From: Xenopus tropicalis
Lineage: Eukaryota > Chordata > Amphibia > Anura > Pipidae
Reading direction: 5' to 3'
NCBI RefSeq assembly: GCF_000004195.4
Contig: NC_030683.2
Location: 76,107,764-76,171,763, forward strand
Length of the DNA: 64,000 nt
Shown here: in pieces, positions 8,981 through 19,690 of the stretch
How positions within the stretch are numbered: position 1 is the first letter of the stretch
Layout of the letters: every line of letters starts with the position of its first letter
The notes under the pieces: generated by a model
What the model saw: only the letters and a program-made list of their open reading frames with translations
Told to the model about the DNA's origin: nothing
Database searches by the model: none
Made by a program: the position numbers and the translations under genes

Positions 8981-11873
8981 GTATTGCCCCACCTGAAGCC
9001 CAGCCACGGCCCAAGTAGATAGAACTAAAAAATGGGTAGCTGCCATTATCATGCCACATAAAAAAGCCCCCAATTGCCCCCATGTACCAGTGCCAACAGT
9101 CATCATATTGCCCCCATGTATTTGTGCCAGCACCCAACATATTGCCCCCATCTGTACTGTGCCAGAAGCAGCCAACCCCTCATATTGCCCCCCATCTGTA
9201 CCTGTGTCAGCAGCCAAGCCACCCCTCATATTGCCCTCCCATCTGTACCTGCGTCAGCAGCCAAGCCACCCCTCATATTGCCCTCCCATCTGTACCTGTG
9301 TCAGCAGCCAAGCCACCCCTCATATTGCCCTCCCATCTGTACCTGTGTCAGCAGCCAAGCCACCCCTCATATTGCCCCCCATCTGTACCTGTGTCAGCAG
9401 CCAAGCCACCCCTCATATTTCGCCCCCAGGCCCCAGCATCTGTACCTGTGTCAGCAGCCAAGCCACCCCTCATATTGTGACCCCAGGCCCCAGCATCTGT
9501 ACCTGTGCCAGCAGCCAAGCCACCCCTCATATTGCCCCCCATCTGTACCTGTGTCAGCAGCCAAGCCACCCCTCATATTGCCCTCCCATCTGTACCTGTG
9601 TCAGCAGCCAAGCCACCCCTCATATTGCCCCCCATCTGTACTGTGCCAGCAGCCAAGCCACCCCTCATATTTCGCCCCCAGGCCCCAGCATCTGTACCTG
9701 TGTCAGCAGCCAAGCCACCCCTCATATTGTGCCCCCAGGCCCCAGCATCTGTACCTGTGCCAGCAGCCAAGCCACCCCTCATATTGCCCTCCCATTTGTA
9801 CCTGTGCCAGCAGCCAAGCCACCCCTCATATTGCCCTCCCATCTGTACCTGTGTCAGCAGCCAAGCCACCCCTCATATTGCCCCCCATCTGTACTGTGCC
9901 AGCAGCCAAGCCACCCCTCATATTGCCCTCCCAGGCCCCAGCCTCTGTACCTGTGTCAGCAGCCAAGCCACCCCTCATATTGCCCCCCATCTGTACTGTG
10001 CCAGCAGCCAAGCCACCCCTCATATTTCGCCCCCAGGCCCCAGCATCTGTACCTGTGTCAGCAGCCAAGCCACCCCTCATATTGTGCCCCCAGGCCCCAG
10101 CATCTGTACCTGTGCCAGCAGCCAAGCCACCCCTCATATTGCCCTCCCATTTGTACCTGTGCCAGCAGCCAAGCCACCCCTCATATTGCCCTCCCATCTG
10201 TACCTGTGTCAGCAGCCAAGCCACCCCTCATATTGCCCCCATCTGTACTGTGCCAGCAGCCAAGCCACCCCTCATATTGCCCTCCCAGGCCCCAGCCTCT
10301 GTACCTGTGTCAGCAGCTAAGCCACCCCTCATATTGCCCCCCCAGGCCCTAGCCTCTGTACCTGTGCCAGCAGCCAAGCCACCCCTCATATTGCCCTCCC
10401 ATCTGTACCTGTGTCAGCAGCCAAGCCACCCCTCATATTGCCCCCCATCTGTACTGTGCCAGCAGCCAAGCCACCCCTCATATTGCCCTCCCAGGCCCCA
10501 GCCTCTGTACCTGTGTCAGCAGCCAAGCCACCCCTCATATTGCCCCCCCAGGCCCTAGCCTCTGTACCTGTGTCAGCAGCCAAGCCACCCGTCATATTGC
10601 CCTCCCATCTGTACCTGTGTCAGCAGCCAAGCCACCCCTCATATTGCCCTCCCATCTGTACCTGTGCCAGCAGCCAAGCCACTCCTCATATTGCCCCCCA
10701 GGCCCTAGCCTCTGTACCTGTGTCAGCAGCCAAGCCACCCCTCATATTGCCCTCCCATCTGTACCTGTGTCAGCAGCCAAGCCACCCCTCATATTGCCCC
10801 CATCTGTACTGTGCCAGAAGCCAAGCCACCCCTCATATTGCCCCCCCCAGGCCCCAGCCTCTGTACCTGTGTCAGCAGCCAAGCCACCCCTCATATTGCA
10901 CCCCCAGGCCCCAGCATCTGTACCTGTGTCAGCAGCCAAGCCACCCCTCATATTGCGCCCCCAGGCCCAGCATCTGTACCTGTGTCAGCAGCCAAGCCCC
11001 CCTCATATTGCCCCCATCTGTACTGTGCCAGCAGCCAAGCCCCCCTCATATTGCCCCCATCTGTACTGTGCCAGCAGCCAAGCCCCCCTCATATTGCGCC
11101 CCCAGCCAGGCCCCAGCATCTGTACCTGTGTCAGCAGCCAAGCCCCCCTCATATTGCCCCATCTGTACTGTGCCAGCAGCCAAGCCCCCCTCATATTGCC
11201 CCCCATCTGTACTGTGCCAGCAGCCAAGCCCCCCTCATATTGCACCCCCAGCCAGGCCCCAGCATCTGTACCTGTGTCAGCAGCAGCAGTGCCTCGAAAT
11301 CCCAGTCCCAGGTCCCAGTCAGCCAAGGCCAGCAGTCCTGCTCACTCAGCCAGCCCACAGCACAACCGACCGACGCCGCACCCAAGCGTCTTCTGCGCCT
11401 TCTGTTTCAATGACATGCATGCGTAGGGGGGGCGTGCCCAATACGCATGCGTGTCATACAGGCGCACGGAGGTCAGCGCCGCCAGTGTAGGGAAGGGTGG
11501 GAAAAAAAACAAAACAGGTGAGGTACTTCCGGGAGGGTATTTGGCTGGCGTGGGGGTGCTGAGGGGGCGTGGTCGGCTGTGGCTGATCCGAAGGGGGGAA
11601 AAAATATATATATATAAATAAAAAAGTACTAAGCGGCGTGGTGGGCCCCCCTTAAGAGTGGGCCCTGGGCAGGTGCCCATTTTGCCCACTTATTAAGGCG
11701 GCCCTGCCTGATGGAACCAGGAAGATGCTGGGGGGGAGCTGGAGGATGCTTGGGGTGGCACTGGAGGAAGCAGGAGGATGCTTGGGAGGCCCTGGATGAA
11801 GCAGGAGGATGTGTCCCACCTGACAGACTGGCCATCCAGTGCTGCAACAAAAAAATTGGCTGGCCTCCCCAAG
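8981..11873. repeat. tandem duplication, copy 2
   Basis: It repeats copy 1 but is about 280 bp longer because its 47-bp array has more units. It ends CTCCCCAAG followed by TTATAAAGAAAAC, which is the original, unduplicated flank. Confidence 0.9.
9153..11285. repeat. 47-bp minisatellite, array 2
   Basis: Same unit as array 1, with the same variant types in a different order and number. Blocks of variants repeat within the array, for example TTTCGCCCCCAGGCCCCAGC at about 9419, 9670 and 10025, showing multi-unit amplification after the larger duplication. Confidence 0.95.
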
Positions 11874-12016
11874 TTATAAAGAAAACTAATCTTATCTAAA
11901 CAACATTGAATAATAAATGGTGTCTAATTTCAGTCTGGGCTAAAAATGACTGTTAATTTTAGAAATGACACCTTGGTTGGAGCTCCCCATAGAATATGCA
12001 GTTTCCTGTTTCCTTT
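11874..12016. repeat. segment S1, tail
   Basis: ATAAATGGTGTCTAATTTC and GGAGCTCCCCATAGAATATG occur here and again at about 12763 and 12829, marking the end of the first copy of segment S. Confidence 0.85.
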
Positions 12017-12860
12017 TTTAAAGTGATTAATGGGCTACTAGTGATCTGTCACAGACAGGGATAGGAGACGGACCTTTTCTCCTCTTTCGCTGGGTACAGG
12101 GCCACCAACAGGGGGGACACGGGCCCGGGCCTTTTTAACTTTAAAGGTGGCCCGGCTGTGCAAGAGTTTTCTTAGCTCTGGCCCCCTTTAATCAACTTCG
12201 GGCCCTGTGACTGTCATGTCCCGCAGCTCCCCGCTACAGCTGCGCTTTTATAAGGTTGCGGCCATATGCACAGGCAATTGACATCAATATGCACGGGCGC
12301 AACCTCATGAAAGATGTAGCTGGGAGCCGCGGGACATAGCGGAGGATGCAGGGGAAAAGACGCAGATGAAGGAAGGAAGCAGGAGGATGCTTGGGGAGCT
12401 GGAGAAAGCAGGAGGATGCTGGGGGGAGCTGGAGGATGCTTGGTGGGGCCTGGGGGAAGCAGGAGGATGCTGGAGGGAGCTGGAGGATGCTTTGGGGGGC
12501 CTGGGGGAAGCAGGAGGATGCTGGGGGAGCTGGAGGATGCTTGGGGTGGCAGTGGAGGAAGCAGGAGGATGCTGGGGGTGCCCTGGGGGAAGCAGGAGGA
12601 AGCTGGGGGGGAGCTGGAGGATGCTTGGGAGGCCCTGGATGAAGCAGGAGGATGTGTCCCACCTGACAGACTGGCCATCCAGTGCTGCAACAAAAAAATT
12701 GTCTGGCCTCCCCAAGTTATAAAGAAAATCTAATCTAATCTTATCTAAACAACACTGAATAATAAATGGTGTCTAATTTCAGTCTGGGCTAAAAATGACT
12801 GTTAATTTTAAAAATGACACCTTGGTTGGAGCTCCCCATAGAATATGCAGTTTCCTGTTT
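12017..12860. repeat. segment S, second copy (S2), unfilled
   Basis: It matches S1 from AAAGTGATTAATGGGCTAC to TTTCCTGTTT without the hAT insertion. At about 12560-12600 the text GGGGGTGCCCTGGGGGAAGC is the unfilled counterpart of the hAT insertion site at 2051-2058 and 8815-8822. S2 has its own GGATGC minisatellite count. Confidence 0.85.
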
Positions 12861-13339
12861 GCAGTTTCCAACTGTAGGTCTTCACTTTTTGTCTGTAATG
12901 GTGATGGGCATCAAAGGGTTAATTTGGCAATTACTACTAAAGTTTATTTCAACCTTGTGGTATACCACAATACAACCAAAGGCTATATAAAAGTACCTTA
13001 CGGTACTTAATCATACCGCGAGCCTATGATTAAGTACTGCAAGGTATGAAACACGTAAGGCTTTTATCATGTGTTAGTAAAATAAACATTTTGTGATTTT
13101 ACTTCACTATTTTGTGAAGCATTGCCACTTTTTCACCAAAATCCCGGAGTGCCTGCCTTTTTCGTTGTTTGTGATGTACCCAAGATGGCTCCCTTAAGCT
13201 GAAGGTCTGGGGCAAGAGCACCTGGGCCCAACTTTACTACGGGTGAGATTCTGCTGAACTTATTTCTTAGAGTACATGTTTCTCTTATTTGTCTATATAA
13301 AAGTAAGCTAGAAAACTGAAAATAGAGAACCATTCTGTT
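12861..13339. other. unassigned, with a small hairpin
   Basis: Apart from the hairpin at 12996-13044 no element end or reading frame is evident. The phrase GGAGTGCCTGCCTTTTTCG at about 13146 resembles the retroelement-like tails at 16.2 and 39.65 kb. Confidence 0.35.
12996..13044. repeat. 19-bp-arm hairpin
   Basis: CCTTACGGTACTTAATCAT (12996-13014) pairs with 13026-13044 with two mismatches around an 11-base loop. It may be the centre of a decayed foldback MITE. Confidence 0.7.
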
Positions 13340-13598
13340 CAGGGCCGGAACTAGGGGTAGGCAGAAGAGGCAGCTGCCTAGGGCGCAATGATTAGGGGGC
13401 ACGAGGCAGAAGCCTCTGCTGCCTACCACTAGTTCCCCTACTTTGCCATTGCCCCCGCCGCTAATGACAAGCAGCGGGGGCAATGACCCACGGCATCGCA
13501 CCCCCCCCAACTGCGCATGCGCGCCAATGGAGGGGGCGGGGCGGGCGAGGTGGCCGATCGGGTTGCCTAGGGTGCCCGGACGGCTTGGCCCGCCCCTG
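13340..13598 (-). mobile_element. short non-autonomous hAT
   Basis: The 259-bp element starts CAGGGCCGGAACTAGGGG and ends CTTGGCCCGCCCCTG, flanked by the perfect 8-bp duplication ATTCTGTT (13332-13339 and 13599-13606). It is the reverse orientation of the family at 33725-34761: its left end is the complement of that element's right end. It has no coding content and a CpG-rich middle. Confidence 0.92.
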
Positions 13599-13741
13599 AT
13601 TCTGTTGAGGAGGTTGTTTTAAGAAAGGAACTATGGCAACTGTCTAGACAGTACAATGCTTAGAACCTAAAAGAAAACAAATCTCTAGAAAAGAAAAAAA
13701 CACCAAAAAAGTAATTACACCACACATCTGTTCTACACCAA

Positions 13742-14218
13742 GGGGCGAATTCATCAAAATACGATTGTTTCCGAATGCAAAAAATTTCTATGTTTTCGTA
13801 TTGTGCGTATTTTCTGTGATTTTTTTGTTAATTTGCGTGACTTTTTCGTACTCTGTGACAAAATTTACGCAACAAAATCGTATATGCCGTAACAAGTACG
13901 AAAGTTTCAGATTCATTAAAGCTTGGTTATTGTGACTTTCCTTTGGCCAGGTTGGAGCTGCAGAGTGCCCTGGGAGTCTTATGGGAGGCTTCCAAAACCA
14001 TGCACAGAAGGATCAAAGACAGAAAGGTTTTCCTGCCTTTCACGATCTTTCGGATATGAAAATTTTGCGATTTTCGGATCGTCAATACGATATTATTGTG
14101 ACTATTGCGATTTTTTCGTAAGCATTTTTGTGACATTTCCGATCATCAGAAATTATTGTATCTAATCCGAATTTTACCCATTTCGGGATTCTAACTCGTA
14201 CTTTGATGATTCTGCCAC
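13742..14218. mobile_element. inverted-repeat MITE, CGAATTCATCAAAATACG type
   Basis: GGGGCGAATTCATCAAAATA at the left is mirrored by CGTACTTTGATGATTCTGCC at 14199-14218. The interior carries CGTAC/GTACGAAA-rich short repeats and a GGTTGGAGCTGCAGAG core that also occurs at 31940. Confidence 0.75.
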
Positions 14219-14836
14219 CAAGTGACATCTAAAATAAGATGAAAAGCTAATGGACTCTGGTCTGTTATGCACTTGATAAGCTACTGTGTAGCTTAAACTG
14301 CCCCTATTGAATAGGAATATAGACTGAATTCCTTGCCCGGTAACCCCAGCCCTATGAGACAAGTTGAAATCTTCATGGCACTGAACTGCATGAACCAACA
14401 ATGAAGCTCGGAGCGAATTGTGTTTGCCCATGAAATTGAAGGAAGTGCACTGGGCACGTAGGACAATTATCAACTGGATGTAAATAAACAGATACACCCA
14501 TCCCATAATATTCCATATGTCATAATATGCCACAGAAAAGACCAGTTCAAACAAACAAACAAACAATTTTTCTCATATGATTCTGTTTTTCCTTAATACA
14601 GCATCGACTGACTACTGCCTGGAATCAACTATTATTAGTAACTGTTGCAACATAACTGACGCATGTCAGATTCTTGCACGCTACATTCCATGTTGCTACT
14701 ATTTGTTAGTGACGCTTGGATGATTCTGTGATATATCTTTATGTTACTCTGTTTCCAGGGGATCTATTCCCTTATTTGCCTTTTCTGATATAAGTCACCA
14801 ATGTAATGTCTCTCCTTCACTTTATTACTGCTACAC
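14219..14836. other. unassigned
   Basis: No reading frame or terminal repeat found; an AAACAAACAAACAAAC run lies near 14550. Confidence 0.35.
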
Positions 14837-15193
14837 TAGGGGGCACATTTACAAAAGCACGAACGCTCGAGCGTTCATGCTAACGCTCTGAGCGTATTTT
14901 CGCCGATTTTTTCAGGCGTCCGCATGACTTTTTCGTACGGCGCACGACTTTTTCATACGGCGCATGACTTTTTCGGACGTTTGCACAAAAAAATCGGAAA
15001 GGTTTTACCGTTGTTTACATTTGTTCGGTACGAAAATTTTGTGACTTTCGGATCGCCAATACGATATTATCGTAACTAATACGATTTTTTTGTAAGCATT
15101 TTCGTGATATTTTCGATCTTCTGAAATTTTCGTTTCCAATGTGATTTTTTCCCATTCGTGATTCGGATTCGTGGATTAGTAAATGTGCCCCTA
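14837..15193. mobile_element. MITE with GGGGCACATTTAC termini
   Basis: The left end TAGGGGGCACATTTAC and right end GTAAATGTGCCCCTA are inverted copies; a TA dinucleotide at each edge suggests a TA target. The interior contains palindromic CGAACGCTCGAGCGTTC and repeated GACTTTTTCGTACGGCGC phrases. The TA target would fit a Tc1/mariner-type mobiliser, but this is inference. Confidence 0.8.
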
Positions 15194-16100
15194 GGCGTTC
15201 TCATTCTCTCTCTATGATATTTTCTTCTTCTTAACAACCTGTGCTGTAGGCAAAAATACCCATGTTTAATGCAGAGAGTAAAGCCGGGGTGATCCAGCTA
15301 CATTCTTATATAATCAGTATGCGACTACTAAGTGTTACGGTGCATTGAACATATATTGTACATTAGGAAGGCTGGTGGTTTGCATGGGTGCCACTGTGAT
15401 TAACAGCAACATTACATTGCACCACATGCCTTTGCTACCCCTTACTCATCAATCCCTGCATGGGAACATGATCGAATCTACGGAATGTTTCCACCTGCGC
15501 ATGGTGGTAAGATCGTGCTAGCGTGTCCCTGAGCGCCTGATGTTTAATCTCTGCCCGCTAATAACATCAGAGCTGCAGAACACATCCACCACCCCTTCGT
15601 GGTGAGTACGTGTGAATGGGACCATCTATACTTGAGTCCCCCCTTCCAAGCTGCCCTTTGCTGCTGGCAGCTTACGGGATGTCTCTCCACATACGGAGAT
15701 CCGGATATTGGGCTCGCACGTCCCGGTTGCCATGGTTACCTGCCTATACATTGGCTGGTGCTGTGTTCCGTGAGCCACGGGATAGACGTGCTATGCCCAT
15801 AACGCTAAACTAATATGCCCGGAAACTAATATGATCGGACCCTTCACTGCCCCTTCTGAATTCTCTCTATGATACATGGGATTTGCAGTTCAGCAATACA
15901 GGTGACTTGCTACTTTTTCTACTTTATCTGTTCTCTATCTTGGTTTTGCGGACATTTCTCTCCTTGTCCCTTCACGATTTTTTGATACACCATATATTTT
16001 TTATTTTTGTTTTTTTATTTATCTTTTACATTTAATTTGTTGCACGGTTGGAGGGTGGGGATAAACTAATTTATGTTATGATGTCAGCAACTGTATTTTG
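15194..16100. other. unassigned, possible retroelement 3' region
   Basis: No credible coding. It leads directly into the tail-like hairpin at 16146, in the same way that 39250-39560 leads into a related hairpin, so part of it may be a retroelement 3' untranslated region. Confidence 0.3.
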
Positions 16101-16332
16101 GCGCCAAGTTTGGTTTAAGTGTGGGTTGCTTTACATGTGTATTCACTTTGAGAAAGGCTGTAGCCACAGCCGAAACGTTAGTCTGTTTGAATAAATTTTT
16201 CTTTATTTTTGCACTAAGACCTGCGAGTGCGGCATTTCGTTTTCTTTGTACAACATGTCCATATACTTCACCCAGGCACTATCGACTCCTGCATAACGTG
16301 AGTGCCGGCTTTTCATTGCAATTTATATATAT
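16101..16332 (+). other. retroelement-like tail with CGAAACG hairpin
   Basis: GAGAAAGGCTGTAGCCACAG folds into a perfect 6-bp stem (16156-16161 with 16166-16171), followed immediately by GAAACGTTAGTC, an AATAAA (16191-16196) and GCGAGTGCGGC. The same order occurs near 39566 and, on the minus strand, near 38640. It resembles the stem II/GAAA part of hammerhead motifs known from Penelope-like elements, but the CUGAUGA core is not conserved here. Confidence 0.5.
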
Positions 16333-16831
16333 TGTGACAAAAAGGCTTGTCTCAGTGACACGTGTCTGTTGGATGGCAGGTATATAGCACCCAGGCTGAG
16401 GTACTGGCTCCTTTAAATCTCCAGGGCAGGAGAGGCTAGGACCCTGAAGTCAGAGAATGCTGGAGCCAATTAGGCAACACCTGATGCATTTAAGGTGAGC
16501 CTGGGTGTGCAGCAAGGGGGAGAGCTTTTTCTGAGTGAGTCTGTGAGGGCTGGACTGGTTACAAAGTCCCCTGTTTCTGGGACCCCAGGAAAAGACTGCC
16601 GGGCATTGGCAGTGAGGTTTTCGTTATACCCTTTGTGGAAACTACAGTCTGGTGAGACTTTGTTTTGTTGAACTTTTTACTTTCAAATACCATGTGGTGG
16701 CATATTGTTTGCTGTGGAAAATAAAGCACAGGCAGGAGCCTGATCCTTTTGGTTGCAAACTAGAGTTGCCCGTCTCATCTTTGAAGCCCAGATTTCCTTC
16801 CGCTACCGGCTGCTACCAGCTAAACCCCACA
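16333..16831 (+). repeat. 5' LTR of the Gmr1-like element
   Basis: Starts TGTGACAAAAAGG and ends TAAACCCCACA. An AATAAA-type signal (AAAATAAAGCAC) lies near 16720. It differs from the 3' LTR at about five positions by eye. Confidence 0.95.
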
Positions 16832-16850
16832 ATTGGTGCTCGGATGCAGG
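16832..16850 (+). promoter_or_regulatory. probable primer-binding site
   Basis: TTGGTGCTCGGATGCAGG directly follows the 5' LTR, where the tRNA primer normally pairs; the TGG start fits complementarity to a tRNA CCA end. The tRNA was not identified. Confidence 0.65.
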
Positions 16851-16929
16851 CAGATCCTTAAAGAGACAGTGTTCTTAAAGGGATATTCTGTTAAGCACTC
16901 TGGTGTGATTTCCCCAAAGCATTGCCAAC

Positions 16930-18217
16930 ATGGAAGAGGTGATAAAACTACTGGTACAAGCCAATGCACAGCAGCAGCAAGCCAATGTACAGCAGCAGCA
17001 AACCAATGCTCAGCAGCAACAAGCCAGTGCTCATCAACAGCGGACTACTCAAATGCTGGCGGAGGCAGCAGGAGATAAACCGTCATCTTATGACACGGAT
17101 TGAGGCTATGGAGAGGGCACCATCCATACAAAGAGAGACTGTCTCGATGCATAAGAGGGTGCAAGCCTCATTACAAAAGATGACATCAGAAGATGATGTG
17201 GAGGCTTTCCTCACTATATTTGAAAGAGTGGCAGAGCGGGAAAGACTTCCAACGGATCAGTGGGCAGGGGTAATTGCTCCTTTCCTCACTGGTGAGCCCC
17301 AAAAGGCTTATTTTGATTTGAACAGCGAGGATGCAAAACAGTACCTGAAGCTGAAAGCCGAAATATTGGCCCGTTTGGGAGTAACCATGTCTATGAGCGC
17401 ACAGCGGGTACATACCTGGGCATTCGATGCTGACAAACCGGTAAGGTCTCAGATGCATGACCTAATACATCTTGTCAGAAAGTGGCTGCAACCAGAGGAG
17501 GCAACTCCGGCACAGATGGTGGAAAGAGTGGTCCTTGATTGTTTTTTGCGAGCTTTACCAGTGCGGCTACAACGCTTTGCAGGCCAAGCTGATCCAGTGG
17601 ATGCCAATCAAATGGTGGCCTTGGTGGAGCGCTTTCTCTCCACAGAGGGCTTGCTGCAAGGCCCTTTGGCTAAAAGTACTGGTCCTAAGAGTCAAAGGGC
17701 ACCGGTCACAGGTAAAGAAGCGCCGGCCACTAAGGGGTGGAAAGATACCCCAAAAGGCAGGCCGGATGTGGTAAGGCCTGAGAGATGGCAAAATCGTAAA
17801 AGAGACTGGCAAGTTAAGGATAAGGGACAAGTAATTTGTTTTCGCTGCCAGGAGCCAGGGCATATGGCAGCCAGTTGTCCCATCATCCAGGAACCTATGG
17901 ACTGCAGCACCACTCAACAACATTGGTCCCTATTTGCTAAATCTGTGTGCCTTGCCCACCCTGATTCAGAACTGGAGCGACAAATGTGTACTGTAAAAGT
18001 GGAAGAACATGAAGTGTCTGCCCTACTTGACTCTGGAAGCCTGGTAACACTGGTTCATGCCAGCCTGGTAGACATCCGGAAGTTACAGTCATTCCAGATG
18101 GGGGTTGTTTGCATTCATGGGGATGTTAAAAATTATCCCACTGCTATACTGTCCTTTGAAACTGCTAGCGGAATTTGTATTCATGAGGTAGCGGTGGTAA
18201 AAAAACTTGTTGCATAA
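16930..18217 (+). pseudogene. gag-protease, frameshifted
   Basis: An ATG at 16930 opens a short glutamine-rich, coiled-coil-like leader (QQQQ repeated) in one frame; the rest of gag continues one frame over from about 17075. Next comes a SCAN-like capsid region (about 17190-17640) with the YFDLN and RLPTDQW segments, then a basic stretch and a CCHC zinc knuckle (CFRCQEPGHMAASC, 17837-17878). The protease start follows with its active-site DSG at 18029-18037. The frame ends near 18217 at an A7 run (about 18199-18205), after which protease continues in another frame. SCAN domains of vertebrate zinc-finger proteins are thought to come from gag of this retrotransposon group, which fits. It would form capsid particles and mature the polyprotein if intact. 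Confidence 0.88.
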
Positions 18218-18573
18218 GGTTATATTGGGACGTGACTTCCCTGTCTTTTGGGACTTGTGGGGCAAAATGAAGGGGCTTGCAGGGGAAGGTGTGCCTCCAT
18301 TGTCCATTCCTCCCATCTGCCCTAAACAAGAGCCAGAGGAGGAACAGGTGGCCTCAGTGGCCATACTCACAGCGTGTCCTGAGCCTTTAGAGTCTTGTTC
18401 CCCCATTGAGACTGTAGGGGTGACCCAAGATGAAAAGGAAAATTTTCCCCTAGAGGTGTTAGCTGGGGATACAGAGTTGCCCTCAGAGTCCTCCGAACCG
18501 CCCGCTATGCCGGATTTGGAGGTTTCTCGGGATAACTTTGCCACATCTTTCCCCATTTTTCGGTCAATCAGGA
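18207..18573 (+). pseudogene. protease C-terminus and linker
   Basis: After the A-run frameshift the new frame starts with the retropepsin-type ILGRDFP motif (about 18222-18242), showing that it continues the protease. About 100 acidic, proline-rich residues follow without a recognised domain and probably link protease to integrase. The frame is lost again near a T5 run at about 18555, just before the integrase zinc finger. Confidence 0.75.
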
Positions 18574-18574
18574 T

Positions 18575-19690
18575 TTGTTATACCGGGTTGACATGGTCCA
18601 AGGTGTAAGAGTAGAGCAATTAATAGTGCCCCAGCCTTATAGGAGAATGGTGTTGGATCTGGCCCACGCTCATGCCCTGGGGGGTCACCTGGCCCAGGAA
18701 AAGACCCAACAACGTATACTTCAAAGGTTCTATTGGCCTGGCATTTTTTTGGAGGTAAAGCGGTACTGCGACTCTTGCCCAGAATGCCAGCTCTCTACCC
18801 CAAGGCCCCACTTTCGTAGTCCGTTAGTGCCACTGCCTATCATTGAGGTCCCGTTTGAAAGGGTTGCAATGGACCTAGTAGGGCCTCTGCTAAAGTCAGC
18901 CCGGGGGCATCAGTATATCCTCGTAGTAATGGATTATGCCACCCGGTACCCAGAGGCGGTACCTTTAAGGAATACCGCCTCCAAAAATATTGCTAAGGAG
19001 TATTTCTAAGTTTAATATGTTTACACTAACTGGAATTCCTAGGGAAATCTTTACAGATCAGGGTACTCCATTTATGTCAAGGGTCATGAAGGAATTGTGT
19101 AAACTGTTGAAAATTAAGCAACTAAGAACTTCTGTGTACCACCCCCAAACAGATGGTTTGGTAGAACACTTTAACAAAACTTTAAAAAGTATGTTAAAGA
19201 AGGTTGTAGATAAGGATGGAAGGGACTGGGACTGCCTCTTACCATACCTTATGTTTGCCGTTAGAGAGGTGCCCCAGTCATCCACTGGTTTCTCGCCCTT
19301 TGAGTTGCTTTATGGGCGTCACCCCAGAGGTCTCCTTGATGTGGCAAAGGAAACCTGGGAACAAGAGGCAACCCCCCACAGAAGCGTAATTGAGCATATC
19401 TCTCTTATGCAAGACAGGATTGCTGCCGTTATGCCCTAGTTCGGGAGCACATGCGGCAAGCCCAGGAGGCCCAAAGTCGGGTTTACAACCGATCAGCTAA
19501 GGTGCGAACCTTCAACCCTGGGGACCGGGTATTAGTTCTTGTCCCAACAGTAGAGAGCAAGTTCCTGGCTAAGTGGCAGGGCCCATATGAAGTGATGGGA
19601 AAAGTGGGAGAAGTGAACTACAAGGTTTATCAACCCGACAAAAGAAAAAAAGAACAAATCTACCATGTAAACTTAATGAAGCCCTGGAAG
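18575..19690 (+). pseudogene. integrase, in three frames
   Basis: The HHCC zinc finger is visible (histidines near 18665 and 18683, CDSCPEC at about 18766-18786). The catalytic core begins with the AMDLVGP aspartate (about 18867). A frame change near 19000 precedes the TDQG aspartate (about 19054), and the glutamate lies in LVEHFN (about 19163). A further break near 19440 precedes the C-terminal part, which has a GPY motif in WQGPYEV (about 19580). This order matches a complete DD35E-type integrase that would insert the cDNA. It lies 5' of reverse transcriptase, the unusual order of the Gmr1-like group. Confidence 0.9.

Noticed and set aside
18195..18215. Programmed ribosomal frameshift at the A7 run in the gypsy element
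   Set aside because: The change needed is +1 rather than the usual -1 slip, and other frame breaks nearby are not at slippery sites; mutation or assembly error is simpler.
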